Of a stretch of 64,000 bases of DNA, positions 52,491-61,951 are shown in pieces. The notes under the pieces were generated by a model, which worked only from the letters and a program-made list of their open reading frames with translations, did not search any database and was not told the DNA's origin. The translations under genes and the position numbers were made by a program. The stretch's first letter is position 1. Each line of letters opens with the position of its first letter. The DNA lies in assembly GCA_001298575.1 (NCBI GenBank), contig LJCV01000177.1:1-64000 (forward strand), read 5' to 3'. This stretch comes from Actinobacteria bacterium OK074. GTDB taxonomy: Bacteria > Actinomycetota > Actinomycetes > Streptomycetales > Streptomycetaceae.

Positions 52491-53660
52491 TCACGCGAGG
52501 CGGACGCCGGGGCGGTCGCTCGGGGAGCCGGTGTCGACGGGGACGTCGATGGCGGTCTCCTGCGGGGAGGCGGGCGTGCGCAGGTGGGCGAAGCGCGGCA
52601 TGACCTCGTCGACGAACAGCCGCATCGACCGCCGGGTGGCCGCCAGTTCCTCCTGGTCGTACGGGGCGTTGTTGAAGGAGAGCATGACGGTGCCGATGCC
52701 GAGGTCGGCGTACGGCCGGATCTGCTCGGCGACCTCGTCGGGGGTGCCGTAGACGCACCACTGGGCGATGTACTCGTCGCTGGTGTAGTCCGGCCGTCTG
52801 AGCCCGGTGCCGGTGCCGGCGATCTCCGCCGCCCGCTGGTGGAGATCGGCGCGGCGGTCGTGGTGGGCCTCCAGTTTGGCCAGCCGGGCGCGCAGTTCGG
52901 CGAGGGCCCGTTCGCGGGTGTCGGAGATCTGCACGATCTGGAGGGTCAGGGTCGTCCAGTCCATGCAGCGCGCCAGGACCTCCGGTGCGTGGCCGGCCGC
53001 GGCCAGCTCCCTGCGGTAGGCCAGCAGGCGGCCGGCGACCTTGTCGTAGCCGCCGAAGGAGACCAGGAACGCGGGCCAGCCGTTGCGGGCGGTGCGGACG
53101 ATGCTCTGCTCGCGCATGGCGACGCCCGCGAGCAGCGGGTGCGGCTGCCGGTAGGGGGCGGGCACGATCCGGTCCAGGACGACGCCCTTGTAGTAGGCGG
53201 TCCTGAACCGCACCGGCGGGTCCTCGCGCCGTTTGGCCCACAGCCGCAGCGCGATGTCGAGGTTCTCCGCCAGCATGCCGCCGGTCTGGTCCTCGACCTC
53301 CACCCCGAAGCCGATGACCTCCTCGGCCAGCCCGCCGCTGCCGATGCCGAAGATCACCCGGCCCCGGGTGAGCTGGTCCAGCTGGTTCATCTGCTCGACC
53401 AGCCGTACGGGGTGGTGCGCGGGCAGGACGGCGACGGCCATGCCCAGGTGGGCCCGGCGCAGCTGCGGGGCGAGGTAGGCGGCGTACTGGAAGGGGTCGC
53501 TGCTGAGCGGCGAGTAGCCGGTGAAGTGGTGCTCGGGCAGGAACACCGCGCCGAACCCGTGGGCGTCGGCCCACAGGGACTGCTCGGTCATCGCGTCGAT
53601 GATCCACCGGTCCTCCTGGGGACCCGTGGAACGCGGGAAGTGGATGAGCGAGAAGCGCAT
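52491..53660 (-). CDS. Luciferase-like FMN-dependent monooxygenase
   Basis: 389 residues, (beta/alpha)8 fold of bacterial luciferase/F420-dependent enzymes: FGAVFLPEHHFTGYSPLSSD, LPAHHPVRLVEQMNQLDQLT, RVIFGIGSGGLAEEVIGFG, and VYGTPDEVAEQIRPYADLGI. Needs reduced FMN from a separate reductase; the reductase gene at 40378 is the obvious partner. Enzymes of this two-component type are known for epoxidation or hydroxylation in mensacarcin (MsnO8) and rishirilide (RslO9) biosynthesis. ATG at 53660, 11 bases after the P450 stop. Confidence 0.88.
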   Translation of the reverse strand: MRFSLIHFPRSTGPQEDRWIIDAMTEQSLWADAHGFGAVFLPEHHFTGYSPLSSDPFQYAAYLAPQLRRAHLGMAVAVLPAHHPVRLVEQMNQLDQLTRGRVIFGIGSGGLAEEVIGFGVEVEDQTGGMLAENLDIALRLWAKRREDPPVRFRTAYYKGVVLDRIVPAPYRQPHPLLAGVAMREQSIVRTARNGWPAFLVSFGGYDKVAGRLLAYRRELAAAGHAPEVLARCMDWTTLTLQIVQISDTRERALAELRARLAKLEAHHDRRADLHQRAAEIAGTGTGLRRPDYTSDEYIAQWCVYGTPDEVAEQIRPYADLGIGTVMLSFNNAPYDQEELAATRRSMRLFVDEVMPRFAHLRTPASPQETAIDVPVDTGSPSDRPGVRLA

Positions 53661-53671
53661 GCCGGAGTCTC

Positions 53672-54829
53672 CTAGCGGACGGGGGTGAACTCGACCGGCA
53701 GGGCGTCGATGCCGCGCATGCCCATCCCCTCCCAGCGGGAGGGCCCCGCCGGCCGCAGGTCCGGCAGCCTGCGCACCAGGGTGCCGATCGCGACGGCGGC
53801 CTCCATCCGGGCCAGCGGCGCGCCGAGGCAGCGGTGCATGCCGGTGGTGAAGGCCAGGTGCGGGTTGGGGTCGCGGGTGATGTCCAGCCGGTCGGGGTCG
53901 GCGAACCGCCGGGGGTCGCGGTTGGCGCCGTGCAGCGACACCAGGACGGTGTCCCCGGGCCGTATCCGGACCCCGTGCAGCTCGGTCTCCTCGTGCGGGA
54001 AGGTGGCGACGGAGGAGAACGGTGTCTCGTAGCGGAGGAACTCCTCCACCGCCGGGGTGATCAGGGCGGGGTCCCGGAGCAGCAGGCCGAGCTGGTCCGG
54101 GTGGCCGAGGAGCAGGTGGATGCCGCTGCTGATCAGCCGGGTGGTGGTGATGTACCCGGCGACCAGCACCGTCATCAGGAGGTTGACGAGTTCCTCCTCG
54201 TCGAGGCGGTTCTCTCCGTCCCGGGCGGCGACGAGCGCGCTGGTGAGGTCGTCGCCCGGCGCGGCCCGTTTGCGGGCGACCAGGTCGGTGACGTACGGGA
54301 TGGTGAGCTGGAAGGCCCGCATCCGCGGTTCCATCTCCTCGCCGCGGCCGAACCCCTCGGTGCGCCGCCGTACGTCGTCGTACTCGTCCTCGGGGACGCC
54401 GAGGAGTTCGCAGATGACCGCGATCGGCAGGGCGAGGGCGAACTCCCCGACGAGTTCGGCGCCGCCGCGGGCCGCGAAGCCGTCGACGAACCCGTCGGTG
54501 AGCTGCTGGATCCGGGTGCGCAGCGCCTGGACCCGGCGGTTGGTGAACGCCTTGAGGACCAGGCCGCGCAGCCGGGTGTGGTCCGGCGGGTCGCTGTCGA
54601 AGTTCGGTGCCCCCTCCTCGCCGGGGTGGCGGCGGCCGAACCGGGCGTCGCCGAGGACGTCCTTGGCCAGGTCGTACCGGGTCACCAGCCAGGCCCCGTC
54701 GGTGATCAGGAACGGTGCCCGGACCCAGGAGACCGGCTCCGTCCCGCGCAGGTGGGCCAGTGTCGGGTAGGGGTCCTGGACGAACCGCGGCCCGTATATC
54801 TCGGGTACGTCGGTGACGGTTTCGCTCAT
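53672..54829 (-). CDS. Cytochrome P450 with atypical I-helix
   Basis: 385 residues. Heme-Cys motif FTTGMHRCLGAPLAR (the usual FGxG is FTTG), ExxR in EEFLRY, and the PERF-like region DPRRFADPDRLD. The I-helix oxygen-activation motif reads VAGYITTT, so the acidic residue before the conserved Thr is Ile. Such enzymes often catalyse couplings or rearrangements rather than plain hydroxylation, though this is not certain. ATG at 54829 overlaps the stop of the upstream FAD enzyme gene (ATGA). No ferredoxin gene is nearby. Confidence 0.9.
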   Translation of the reverse strand: MSETVTDVPEIYGPRFVQDPYPTLAHLRGTEPVSWVRAPFLITDGAWLVTRYDLAKDVLGDARFGRRHPGEEGAPNFDSDPPDHTRLRGLVLKAFTNRRVQALRTRIQQLTDGFVDGFAARGGAELVGEFALALPIAVICELLGVPEDEYDDVRRRTEGFGRGEEMEPRMRAFQLTIPYVTDLVARKRAAPGDDLTSALVAARDGENRLDEEELVNLLMTVLVAGYITTTRLISSGIHLLLGHPDQLGLLLRDPALITPAVEEFLRYETPFSSVATFPHEETELHGVRIRPGDTVLVSLHGANRDPRRFADPDRLDITRDPNPHLAFTTGMHRCLGAPLARMEAAVAIGTLVRRLPDLRPAGPSRWEGMGMRGIDALPVEFTPVR

Positions 54830-56070
54830 GGGGTGAAGCACTCCTCGGAGATGCGGATGGACGTGTTGCCGTACGCGATCCTGGTGAGCACCGCCCGGTG
54901 GGCCGGGGTGTGCCGCAGCAGGCGGGCCAGGGCCGGGCGGACGTGGGTGGCGAACGCGCCCTGTGCGAGCAGGGCGCCGCTCTGCATGCCCTGGAGCCGC
55001 ATGACGGCCGCGATGTCGGGGGCCCGGCGCCGCTCGAAGTCCGCCAGGAAGGCGGCGCTCGCGTCCTTGCGGTCCAGCGAGGCGACCAGCAGCGGGTGCA
55101 GCAGGACCGCGTCCTGAACGGCCAGGTTGATGCCCTGGGCGCCGATGGGGCTGTGGGTGTGGGCGGCGTCGCCGATCAGCACCAGGCCGTCGTCGACCCA
55201 CCGCTCGGCGCGCCCGGAGAAGACGTCGAGCAGGCTGAGGTCGCCGGGCGAACGCACCTGCTCGTCGATCAGCTCCGCGTACTGCGGGACCGCGCGCGCC
55301 AGTTGCTCCTTGATGTGGCCGATGCCCCGGGCCGCCAGGTCCCGGTAACCGCCGTGCGGCAGCGTCCACCCCAGCTGGACGCGGTCGGGCCAGGAGTCGT
55401 ACGCCAGCACCGGGCTGCCGTGCGCGCGGAAGATCCGCACGTTCCGTTCGGCGCCGTGCGCGGCGGTGCCCGCGGCCAGCTTGAACCAGAGCACGTCCTG
55501 GGCGAACGCCTCGCGCCGCCCTCCGCCGATACCGGCCAGCGCGCGGACCTTCGAGAAGCGTCCGTCGGCGGCCACGACGCAGTGCGCCAGCACCCGGCAG
55601 CGCCCGTCCCGGCCGTCCGCGACCACCCCGCTCACCCGGCCCCCCGCCCGCAGGAGCCCGCCCACCCGGCGCCCGGCCAGCAGGGTGAACCCCGCGAACC
55701 GCGTGCACCGGTCGAGCAGTTCGTCGAGCACGTGGGCCTGGGGAACGCTGAGCAGATGGTCGTACGGCGGCGCGAGCGTGCGGTAGTCGATGTCCAGCAG
55801 TACGCGGTCGCCGTCCACCAGCCGGAACCCGCGGTGTTCGTGGCAGCCGCGGGCCCGCGCCCCGGCCAGCACGCCGAGCCGGTCGAGCAGCGCCATGGCA
55901 CCGGGCTGGAGGATCTCGCCGCGGAACTCCCGGTGCCAGGTCCGGGACCGTTCCACCACCGTCACCCGCACCCCCGACCGCAGCAGGAGCAGCGCCAGGA
56001 CCAGCCCGGCCGGGCCCGCGCCGACGACGCAGACGTCGGTGCGGAACTCCTCCTCCGGGCCGTCAGGCAC
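54826..56070 (-). CDS. FAD-dependent monooxygenase (short, UbiH-like)
   Basis: 414 residues without a thioredoxin-like C-terminal domain. Motifs: CVVGAGPAGLVLALLLL, REFRGEILQPGAMALLDRLG, CVVAADGRFSKVRAL (DG motif) and VLIGDAAHTHSPIGAQGINL. The GEILQPG motif is typical of the UbiH/PHBH-like subgroup in natural-product clusters. GTG at 56070, overlapping the end of the ligase-ABM gene by eight bases and the P450 gene by four. Confidence 0.88.
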   Translation of the reverse strand: MPDGPEEEFRTDVCVVGAGPAGLVLALLLLRSGVRVTVVERSRTWHREFRGEILQPGAMALLDRLGVLAGARARGCHEHRGFRLVDGDRVLLDIDYRTLAPPYDHLLSVPQAHVLDELLDRCTRFAGFTLLAGRRVGGLLRAGGRVSGVVADGRDGRCRVLAHCVVAADGRFSKVRALAGIGGGRREAFAQDVLWFKLAAGTAAHGAERNVRIFRAHGSPVLAYDSWPDRVQLGWTLPHGGYRDLAARGIGHIKEQLARAVPQYAELIDEQVRSPGDLSLLDVFSGRAERWVDDGLVLIGDAAHTHSPIGAQGINLAVQDAVLLHPLLVASLDRKDASAAFLADFERRRAPDIAAVMRLQGMQSGALLAQGAFATHVRPALARLLRHTPAHRAVLTRIAYGNTSIRISEECFTP

Positions 56071-58639
56071 CGCGGTTCCCGGCCACCGCGCTCGCGGGGA
56101 CGTCGTCGACGCCGGCGAGCGCGAGGAGGGCCCGGTACGTCGGCAGGGCCCTGGCCGACCGGCGGGCGTCCGCGCCGTGCCACCGGAGCAGCGCGGTGTA
56201 GCCGCCCTGGCGGGGCAGCGAGCGGGCGAGATCGGCGTGGCCGAACCCGGGGTGCGCCGCCAGCGCGTCGGCGTGCAGGGCGTAGGCGCGCTCGAAGTCC
56301 GCCGGGTCGCCGGTGACCTGCCAGCGTTCGACCGACAGCAGCCGGTCGCCGCCCACGGCGGGCGCCACGGCCGCGTCCGTGCGCAGGACCGCGAGGCCGG
56401 GGTCGGCCTCGACGTCGACCAGTTCGTGGAACTCCTTGGCGTGCGCCTGGAAGATCTCGCTCGCCAGCACCTTCTGGAAGTCCTCGGGGCGGGCCCACCA
56501 GCCGACGTTGACGTAGGTGTCCGCGCGGTCGGCGCACCGGACGGCCTGGTGCTCGCGGAAGCCCTCCTGACCGCGCATCCACCGGACGTGGTCGAGGAAC
56601 CGGCGCTCGAACTCGGCCGCGTGCGCCGGGTCCTTGAGGACGAACGTGTTGACCACGGTGAACAGGTTCCGCGTCATGGTGGGTGCCCCTTCGTTTCGGT
56701 CACTTGTCGGTACGGCGTACGCGAGCCGGGTGAGCCAGGCGTCGCGCAGGCGGCGGCGCTCGACCTTGCCGGTCGCCGAACGCTCGATCGCGGGAACCGG
56801 CTCGGCCCGCAGAATCCGCTGGTAGGACGGCAGTCGGGCGTTGGCCTGGGCGACGATCCGGCCGACCTCGATCTCGGCCTTGATCTCGGCCTTGATCTCG
56901 GTCTCGGCCTTGATCTCGGTCTCGGCCGCCGCGCCGCCGGGCCCCGTGCCGCCGGGCCCCGTGCCGTCCCGTCCGTCGTCGGCGAGCACGATCAGCGCGC
57001 CGCAGACGGCGCCCCGCGCCGGGTCGGGCAGGCCGACCACGACGGCCTCGCGCACCCGGGGGTCGCGGCACAGCAGCGCCTCCACCTCGGAGGGCGCGAC
57101 CAGGAAGTTGTCGCACTTGAAGACGTCACCGAGCCGGTCGACCAGGAACAGCCGCCCGGCGCCGTCGATCCGCCCCACGTCGCCGGTGGAGAACCAGCCG
57201 TCCGCGTCGAGTCCGGTGCCGTCCGGACCGCCGAGGTAGCCCTTCATCACCTGCGGGCCGCGCAGCCGCACCTCCCCCACGGCGCCCTCCGGCAGGGCCC
57301 GGCGGGAGACGAGGTCGACCACCTGGCACTCGGTACCGGCCACGGGGCGGCCCACCGAGCCGTGTGTGGGCGCGTCGGGGTCGTCGCTGTGGGTCAGCGG
57401 GGAGGTCTCGGCGAGGCCGTACCCCTGGAAGACGGGGACGCCGAAGCGGTCGGTGAGCCGCCGCGCCGCCGCGACGGGCAGGGCCGAGCCGCCCGAGGCG
57501 ATGCGGGTGACCGTCTCCAGCCGCAGGCGGTCGTCGGGTTCGGCGGCGAGGCGGGCCAGCCGTACCGGCAGGCTGTAGAAGTGCGTCGCCCGGTGCCGGT
57601 TGGCGGCACGCACCGCCTCGGCGCCGCCGGGCGCCGCGCACAGGACCTGCGTGGCGCCCGCGTACACCGCGGAGTTGAGGTGCATGGGGTGGAAGGTCGG
57701 CAGGTGGTTGAGGCTCACCGAGTCCGCGTCCAGACGGTGGGCCCGCGCGATCTGCCGGGCGTTGACCGTCAGGTTGCGGTGGGTGAGCCGGACGGTCTTG
57801 GGCAGGCCGGTGGTACCGCTGGTGAAGTGCAGGCAGGCTACGTCGTCGGGGGCGGGGTCGGGATCGGGGGCGGTGCTGGGGTCTGCGTCGGGGGCGAGGC
57901 CGGAGCCGGGGCCGGGGCCAAGACCGAGGCCGGAGCCGGTGCCGAGGCCGGAGCCGGAGCCAAGACCGGAGCCGGAGCCGGGGCCGAAGCCGGAGCCGGA
58001 GCCGAGGCCGAGGCCGAAGCCGGAGCCGAGGCCGAAGCCGGAGCCGGAGCCGAGGCCGGAGCCCGGGTCGGCGGCGAGGCCGGAGCCCGGGTCGGCGGCG
58101 GGGTCGGCGGCGGGCAGGGACTCTGGCCAGTCGTCACGGTCGATCACCACCAGGTGTTCCAGGCCGGGCAGCCGGTCGCGCAGCGGCGCGAGCCGCTCGT
58201 AGAGGTCCGCGTCGACGAGGGCGAGCCGGGCCGCCGAGACCCCCAGCACGTGCACCAGGTTCTCCTCGCGGGCCAGCGGGTTGAGCACCGCCACCACCTG
58301 CCGGGCCCGCACGGCCGCGTAGTAGGAGACGGCGAAGACCGGGTCGAGCACCGCCGACACCGCCACCACCGCGCCGGGGCGCGGCAGCAGCCCGCGTACG
58401 GCACCGGCGGCGCGGTCCACGTCGTGTTCCAGCCGGGCGAAGTCGGTCGCCCGGCCGTGGTGGACGAAGGCCGTGCGGTGCGGATGGGCAGCGGCGGCAC
58501 GGGCGGGCAGGGCGTCCAGCCGTGGGGCGTCCAGCCGTGGGGCGTCCAGCCGTGGGGCGGACGGTCGCGGGGCGGACGGTCGCGGGGCGGACGGTCGCGG
58601 GGCGGACGGTCGCGGGGCGGACGGTCGTTGCTCGGACAT
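56063..58639 (-). CDS. Acyl-CoA ligase fused in frame to a two-domain ABM protein
   Basis: A single open frame of 858 residues. Residues ~1-650 are an ANL-superfamily acyl-CoA/aryl-AMP ligase: [54 protein letters not shown] and the catalytic-Lys end [16 protein letters not shown]. Residues ~655-858 are two ABM units ([50 protein letters not shown]). No stop codon lies between; the join reads [24 protein letters not shown] precedes the internal ATG at 56677, so free ABM may also be made. The ligase has an N-terminal RPSAP repeat, a ~75-residue Gly-Ser/Gly-Leu insert before the P-loop-like motif, and an EIKAE repeat. ATG at 58639, GGGAG upstream. Confidence 0.8.
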   Translation of the reverse strand: MSEQRPSAPRPSAPRPSAPRPSAPRPSAPRLDAPRLDAPRLDALPARAAAAHPHRTAFVHHGRATDFARLEHDVDRAAGAVRGLLPRPGAVVAVSAVLDPVFAVSYYAAVRARQVVAVLNPLAREENLVHVLGVSAARLALVDADLYERLAPLRDRLPGLEHLVVIDRDDWPESLPAADPAADPGSGLAADPGSGLGSGSGFGLGSGFGLGLGSGSGFGPGSGSGLGSGSGLGTGSGLGLGPGPGSGLAPDADPSTAPDPDPAPDDVACLHFTSGTTGLPKTVRLTHRNLTVNARQIARAHRLDADSVSLNHLPTFHPMHLNSAVYAGATQVLCAAPGGAEAVRAANRHRATHFYSLPVRLARLAAEPDDRLRLETVTRIASGGSALPVAAARRLTDRFGVPVFQGYGLAETSPLTHSDDPDAPTHGSVGRPVAGTECQVVDLVSRRALPEGAVGEVRLRGPQVMKGYLGGPDGTGLDADGWFSTGDVGRIDGAGRLFLVDRLGDVFKCDNFLVAPSEVEALLCRDPRVREAVVVGLPDPARGAVCGALIVLADDGRDGTGPGGTGPGGAAAETEIKAETEIKAEIKAEIEVGRIVAQANARLPSYQRILRAEPVPAIERSATGKVERRRLRDAWLTRLAYAVPTSDRNEGAPTMTRNLFTVVNTFVLKDPAHAAEFERRFLDHVRWMRGQEGFREHQAVRCADRADTYVNVGWWARPEDFQKVLASEIFQAHAKEFHELVDVEADPGLAVLRTDAAVAPAVGGDRLLSVERWQVTGDPADFERAYALHADALAAHPGFGHADLARSLPRQGGYTALLRWHGADARRSARALPTYRALLALAGVDDVPASAVAGNRGA
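57845..58110 (-). repeat. Gly-Ser/Gly-Leu coding repeat in the ligase gene
   Basis: Short GC-rich units (CCGGAGCC, GGCCGAAGCC and related on the plus strand) encode [19 protein letters not shown] peptide, about 75 residues, between the N-terminal subdomain and the FTSGTTG motif. It keeps the frame and is absent from ordinary ligases. Confidence 0.85.
58509..58626 (-). repeat. 15-bp tandem repeats at the ligase N-terminus
   Basis: Three units of CCGTGGGGCGTCCAG type followed by about five of GTCGCGGGGCGGACG (plus strand) encode RLDAP and RPSAP pentapeptide repeats at residues ~5-44. The unit is five codons, so copy-number changes preserve the frame. Confidence 0.9.
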
Positions 58640-58656
58640 GGTCGGCTCCCGCTTCC

Positions 58657-59442
58657 TCAGTAGTTGCCCAGGCCGCCGCAGACGTTCAGCGCCTGTGCGG
58701 TGATGGACGCGGCGGTGTCCGTGGTCAGGTAGCCGACGAGTCCGGCCACCTCTTCGGGGGTCGAGTAGCGGCCGAGCGGGATCTTGTTCTGGAAGCGCTC
58801 CAGCACGTCGGCCTCGTCCGTCTCCCACACGGCCGCGTAGCCCTGCCGGACCCGCTGGGCCATGGGGGTCTCGACGTACCCGGGGCAGACCGCGTTGACG
58901 GTCACCCCGGTCTTCGCCAGTTCCAGTCCGACCGCCTTGGTGAACCCCACGACACCGTGCTTGGAGGCGGAGTAGGGGGCGCCGAGGACCACGCCCTGCT
59001 TCCCGCCGGTGGAGGCGATGTTGACGACCCGGCCCCAGCCGCGTTCCACCATCCCGCCGTGCCGCAGCACCTCCCGGGTCAGCCGGAAGACGCTGGTGAG
59101 GTTCGTGGCCAGCACGTCCTCCCACAGGTCGTCGGCGAGCTGCGCGGTGGGGCCGCCGCCGCTGCGGCCGGCGTTGTTGACCAGGACGTCGACCCGTCCG
59201 AACCGGTCCAGGGCAGCGGCCACCAGCGCGCTGACGCCGTCCGGTTCGCGTACGTCGGCGGAGATCCCGGCCGCCTCGTGGCCCTGCTCGACGAGGTCCT
59301 TGACGACCAGGTCCACCCGGTCGGCGGCGCGGGCCGCGATGAACACCCGGTGGCCCGAGGCCGCCAGCGCGGTCGCCACCGCGAGGCCGATACCGCTGGT
59401 GGCGCCGGTGACCAGGGCCACCCGCCGTTCGTCGTGTCGCAT
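58657..59442 (-). CDS. Type II polyketide C-9 ketoreductase (ActIII-like)
   Basis: 261 residues, the same length as ActIII. SDR motifs: LVTGATSGIG for NADPH, VDVLVNNAG, Ser in VVNIASTGGKQGVV, and PYSASKHGVVGFTK with the catalytic Tyr and Lys; the end ITAQALNVCGGLGNY is near-identical to my memory of ActIII. It reduces the C-9 carbonyl of the nascent poly-beta-ketone. Its presence means the product belongs to the reduced class, such as anthracyclines, angucyclines or benzoisochromanequinones. ATG at 59442. Confidence 0.95.
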   Translation of the reverse strand: MRHDERRVALVTGATSGIGLAVATALAASGHRVFIAARAADRVDLVVKDLVEQGHEAAGISADVREPDGVSALVAAALDRFGRVDVLVNNAGRSGGGPTAQLADDLWEDVLATNLTSVFRLTREVLRHGGMVERGWGRVVNIASTGGKQGVVLGAPYSASKHGVVGFTKAVGLELAKTGVTVNAVCPGYVETPMAQRVRQGYAAVWETDEADVLERFQNKIPLGRYSTPEEVAGLVGYLTTDTAASITAQALNVCGGLGNY

Positions 59443-59537
59443 GCTGGGTTCTCCTCGTCGGTTCCTGTGCCCGCGTCCGATGTCCGGACGGGCCGGGCTC
59501 GTGGGCGTCGGGTTCGTGGGGGTCAACTCGGCGGCGC

Positions 59538-61286
59538 TCATGTGGCAGGCGCCGAGACGTCCGGGGCCGTGTCGCCCGCCGCCGTGCCGCCCGGCGCTGT
59601 ATCGCCCGCCGCTGTATCGCCCGCCGCCGTGTCGCCCGGCGCCGTATCGCCCGCCGCCGGAGCCTTCGCCCCGTACGCCCGCAGGGCGCGTTCGGGTCCG
59701 CCGTCGGTGAAGTCGGTACCGCTCGCCGCGCGGTAGCCGTCGGGCCTGACCAGCACCCAGCCCCCCTCCCGCAGCCCGAGGCCGGCGCGGAGCCGTCCGT
59801 CGGGGTCGGGCAGCGGGTCCGGGGCCGCCGCGTCCGCCGGGACGGCACCCACGGCACCCACAGCACCCGTGGCACCCGTGGCACCCGTGGCACCCACAGC
59901 ACGCACCCGTACCGTCCCCGGCCAGGCTTCCCGCGCCCGTGCCAGTTCCGCGGCGCGGGCGGACCCGGCGTGGACCAGCAGGGTCCAGCCCGGCTCGCGC
60001 AGGGCGGCGACGAACTCCCGCCAGCCCGGGGAGCGTTCCAGGTCCCGTTCGGTGACGGTGCAGGCCCGGGTGACGTCCCCGGGGTAGGTCAGGCCCAGCG
60101 CCGACATCCCGCCCATGATCTTGCGCTCGATGCGCGACTTGACCGGGGAGAGCAGCCGCACCAGGGTGAACATCGCGCGCAGCGCGGAGGCGAGCGCCCG
60201 GCTGCGCAGCTGCACCATGACCGTCGCGAAGCGCGTGGAGCGCAGCAACTCCGCGCCCACCGGCACCCGTTCGGCCCCGTAGGAGTCCAGCAGGGCGTCG
60301 TCGGCCTCGCCGCGCGCCACCGCGGCCAGCTTCCAGGACAGGTTGAAGGCGTCCTGCACACCGGTGTTGAGCCCCTGCCCGGACGCCGGGCTGTGGACGT
60401 GCGCGGCGTCCCCGGCCACGAAGCAGCGGCCCACCCGCATCCGGGGGATCATGCGCTGCTGGATGGTGAACACCGAGACCCAGCTGGGCCGTTCGACGCG
60501 CACGGTCCGCCCGGTGCCGAGCCGGATCTTGTGCTCGAACCGCCGTGCCACCGCCTCGTCGTCCGGGTACGACACGTCGGCGGTGTCCAGCAGCCGCCAC
60601 TTGCCCGGCTCCGGGAACGGCACCATCATGACCGTGCCCAGCCGGGTCCGTATCCAGTGGATGCTGGACCGGGACAACGCGCAGTCCACGACGGCGTCGG
60701 CGATCAGCCAGGTCTCCGCGGAGTCGCCGACCAGGGGCAGGCCCAGGGACTTGCGGATCGTGCTGTGTCCGCCGTCGCAGCCCACCAGCCAGTCGGCGGT
60801 GACGGTCTCGGTGGCGCCGTCGGCCCGCCGCAGCCGCGCCCCGACGCCGCGCTCGTCCTGGTCGAACGCCTCCAGCCGGGTGCCCCACTCGACCTCGACG
60901 CCCCGGCGGGCGGCGGCCTCGCGCAGCACGCCCTCCGCCAGCGCCTGGTCGACCATGAGGGTGAAGGGGAACCGGGTCGGCAGCCGGGTGTAGTCGGTGT
61001 CGAACCGGATCAGCCGGCGGCCGTTCTGGTGCAGCGTGAAGTGCTCCACCCTGCGCCCCCGGTCCAGGATCTCGTCCACGACGCCCATCTGGTCATACGT
61101 CTCCAGGGTCCTGGCGTGGGTGGCCAGGGCCCGGCTGGTGGTCGCCGGGCCGTCGGCCGCGTCGACCAGGCGGACGCTCAAGCCGTGCCGCGCGAGTTCG
61201 TGCGCGGCGGTCAGGCCGACCGGGCCCGCTCCCACCACGAGCACCGTCGGCGCTCTGTCCCGCGCCCCAGGGCGAACCGCTGCCAT
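59538..61286 (-). CDS. FAD-dependent aromatic monooxygenase with repeat tail
   Basis: 582 residues. Group A flavoprotein: VLVVGAGPVGLTAAHELARH, WLVGCDGGHSTIRKSLGLP and CFVAGDAAHVHSPASGQGLN, then a C-terminal thioredoxin-like domain. The C-terminus ends with repeats of AAGDTAPGDTA (residues ~555-575), and GATGATGATGAVGAV lies near residue 470. Oxidises the polyketide nucleus. ATG at 61286 has GAGAGGAG upstream. Divergent from the SnoaL-like gene. Confidence 0.88.
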   Translation of the reverse strand: MAAVRPGARDRAPTVLVVGAGPVGLTAAHELARHGLSVRLVDAADGPATTSRALATHARTLETYDQMGVVDEILDRGRRVEHFTLHQNGRRLIRFDTDYTRLPTRFPFTLMVDQALAEGVLREAAARRGVEVEWGTRLEAFDQDERGVGARLRRADGATETVTADWLVGCDGGHSTIRKSLGLPLVGDSAETWLIADAVVDCALSRSSIHWIRTRLGTVMMVPFPEPGKWRLLDTADVSYPDDEAVARRFEHKIRLGTGRTVRVERPSWVSVFTIQQRMIPRMRVGRCFVAGDAAHVHSPASGQGLNTGVQDAFNLSWKLAAVARGEADDALLDSYGAERVPVGAELLRSTRFATVMVQLRSRALASALRAMFTLVRLLSPVKSRIERKIMGGMSALGLTYPGDVTRACTVTERDLERSPGWREFVAALREPGWTLLVHAGSARAAELARAREAWPGTVRVRAVGATGATGATGAVGAVGAVPADAAAPDPLPDPDGRLRAGLGLREGGWVLVRPDGYRAASGTDFTDGGPERALRAYGAKAPAAGDTAPGDTAAGDTAAGDTAPGGTAAGDTAPDVSAPAT

Positions 61287-61471
61287 CCCCGCTCCTCTCC
61301 CGAGCTGCCTGCGACCACCCTGGAGCGGCCTACTCGAACGGCGGCTGATTCGCGGTGGGCCGCCGTCCCGGCGGGCGGGTCGAGCGCACTTCCAGGGGGG
61401 CGCGAGCAGGCGCGGGCACGTTGGTGCGGCACCGCGGGGTGCGGAAGCGACCAAGGGCAGAAGGGACCGCG

Positions 61472-61927
61472 ATGAGTGTTACCCAGGAGACGACCGCCGT
61501 CGGGGCGGACGGGCTGTACCAGCGGATCCAGCAGTTCTACGCCGAGCAGATGCAGTTGCTGGACGGCTGCCGGGTCCGGGAGTGGGCCGCAACGTTCACC
61601 GAGGACGGGGTGTTCGCCGCCAACGCCCAGCCCGAACCGGTCGTCGGCCGGGCGGCCATCACGGCCGCCGCGCGGAGCGCCACGGACGCGTCGACGGCGG
61701 CGGGGATCCAGCGCCGGCACTGGCTGGGCATGGTGTCGGTGGGCGCGGTCACGGAGGGCGCGGTCCGGGCCCGCTGCTATGCCCTGGTGATCGAGACCCC
61801 GCGCGGCGGGCGGCCGGCCCTCGCCGTCAGCACGGTCTGCGAGGACGTCCTGGTCCCGGGCGCCGACGGCGGCTGGCTCGTCCGCGAGCGGCACGTCTTC
61901 CGGGACGACCTGCCGCCGGCGCTCTGA
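61472..61927 (+). CDS. SnoaL-like (NTF2-fold) protein
   Basis: 151 residues, alpha+beta-barrel with QRIQQFYAEQMQLLDGCRVR at the N-terminus, EWAATFTEDGVFAANAQPEP, and the end GGWLVRERHVFRDDLP. The NTF2/SnoaL fold includes polyketide cyclases, dehydratases and small hydroxylase partners; which applies here is unknown. ATG at 61472 with AAGGGA upstream. The only plus-strand gene in the right-hand operon zone, closed by a huge palindrome. Confidence 0.8.
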   Translation: MSVTQETTAVGADGLYQRIQQFYAEQMQLLDGCRVREWAATFTEDGVFAANAQPEPVVGRAAITAAARSATDASTAAGIQRRHWLGMVSVGAVTEGAVRARCYALVIETPRGGRPALAVSTVCEDVLVPGADGGWLVRERHVFRDDLPPAL

Positions 61928-61951
61928 CCAACGGCGGCGAACAGCCAACAA

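Noticed and set aside
55790..58663. A 957-residue plus-strand frame with apparent Gly-Ala repeats
   Set aside because: It is antisense to the FAD enzyme and the ligase-ABM gene, whose motifs are unambiguous; the repeats are the complement of coding repeats.
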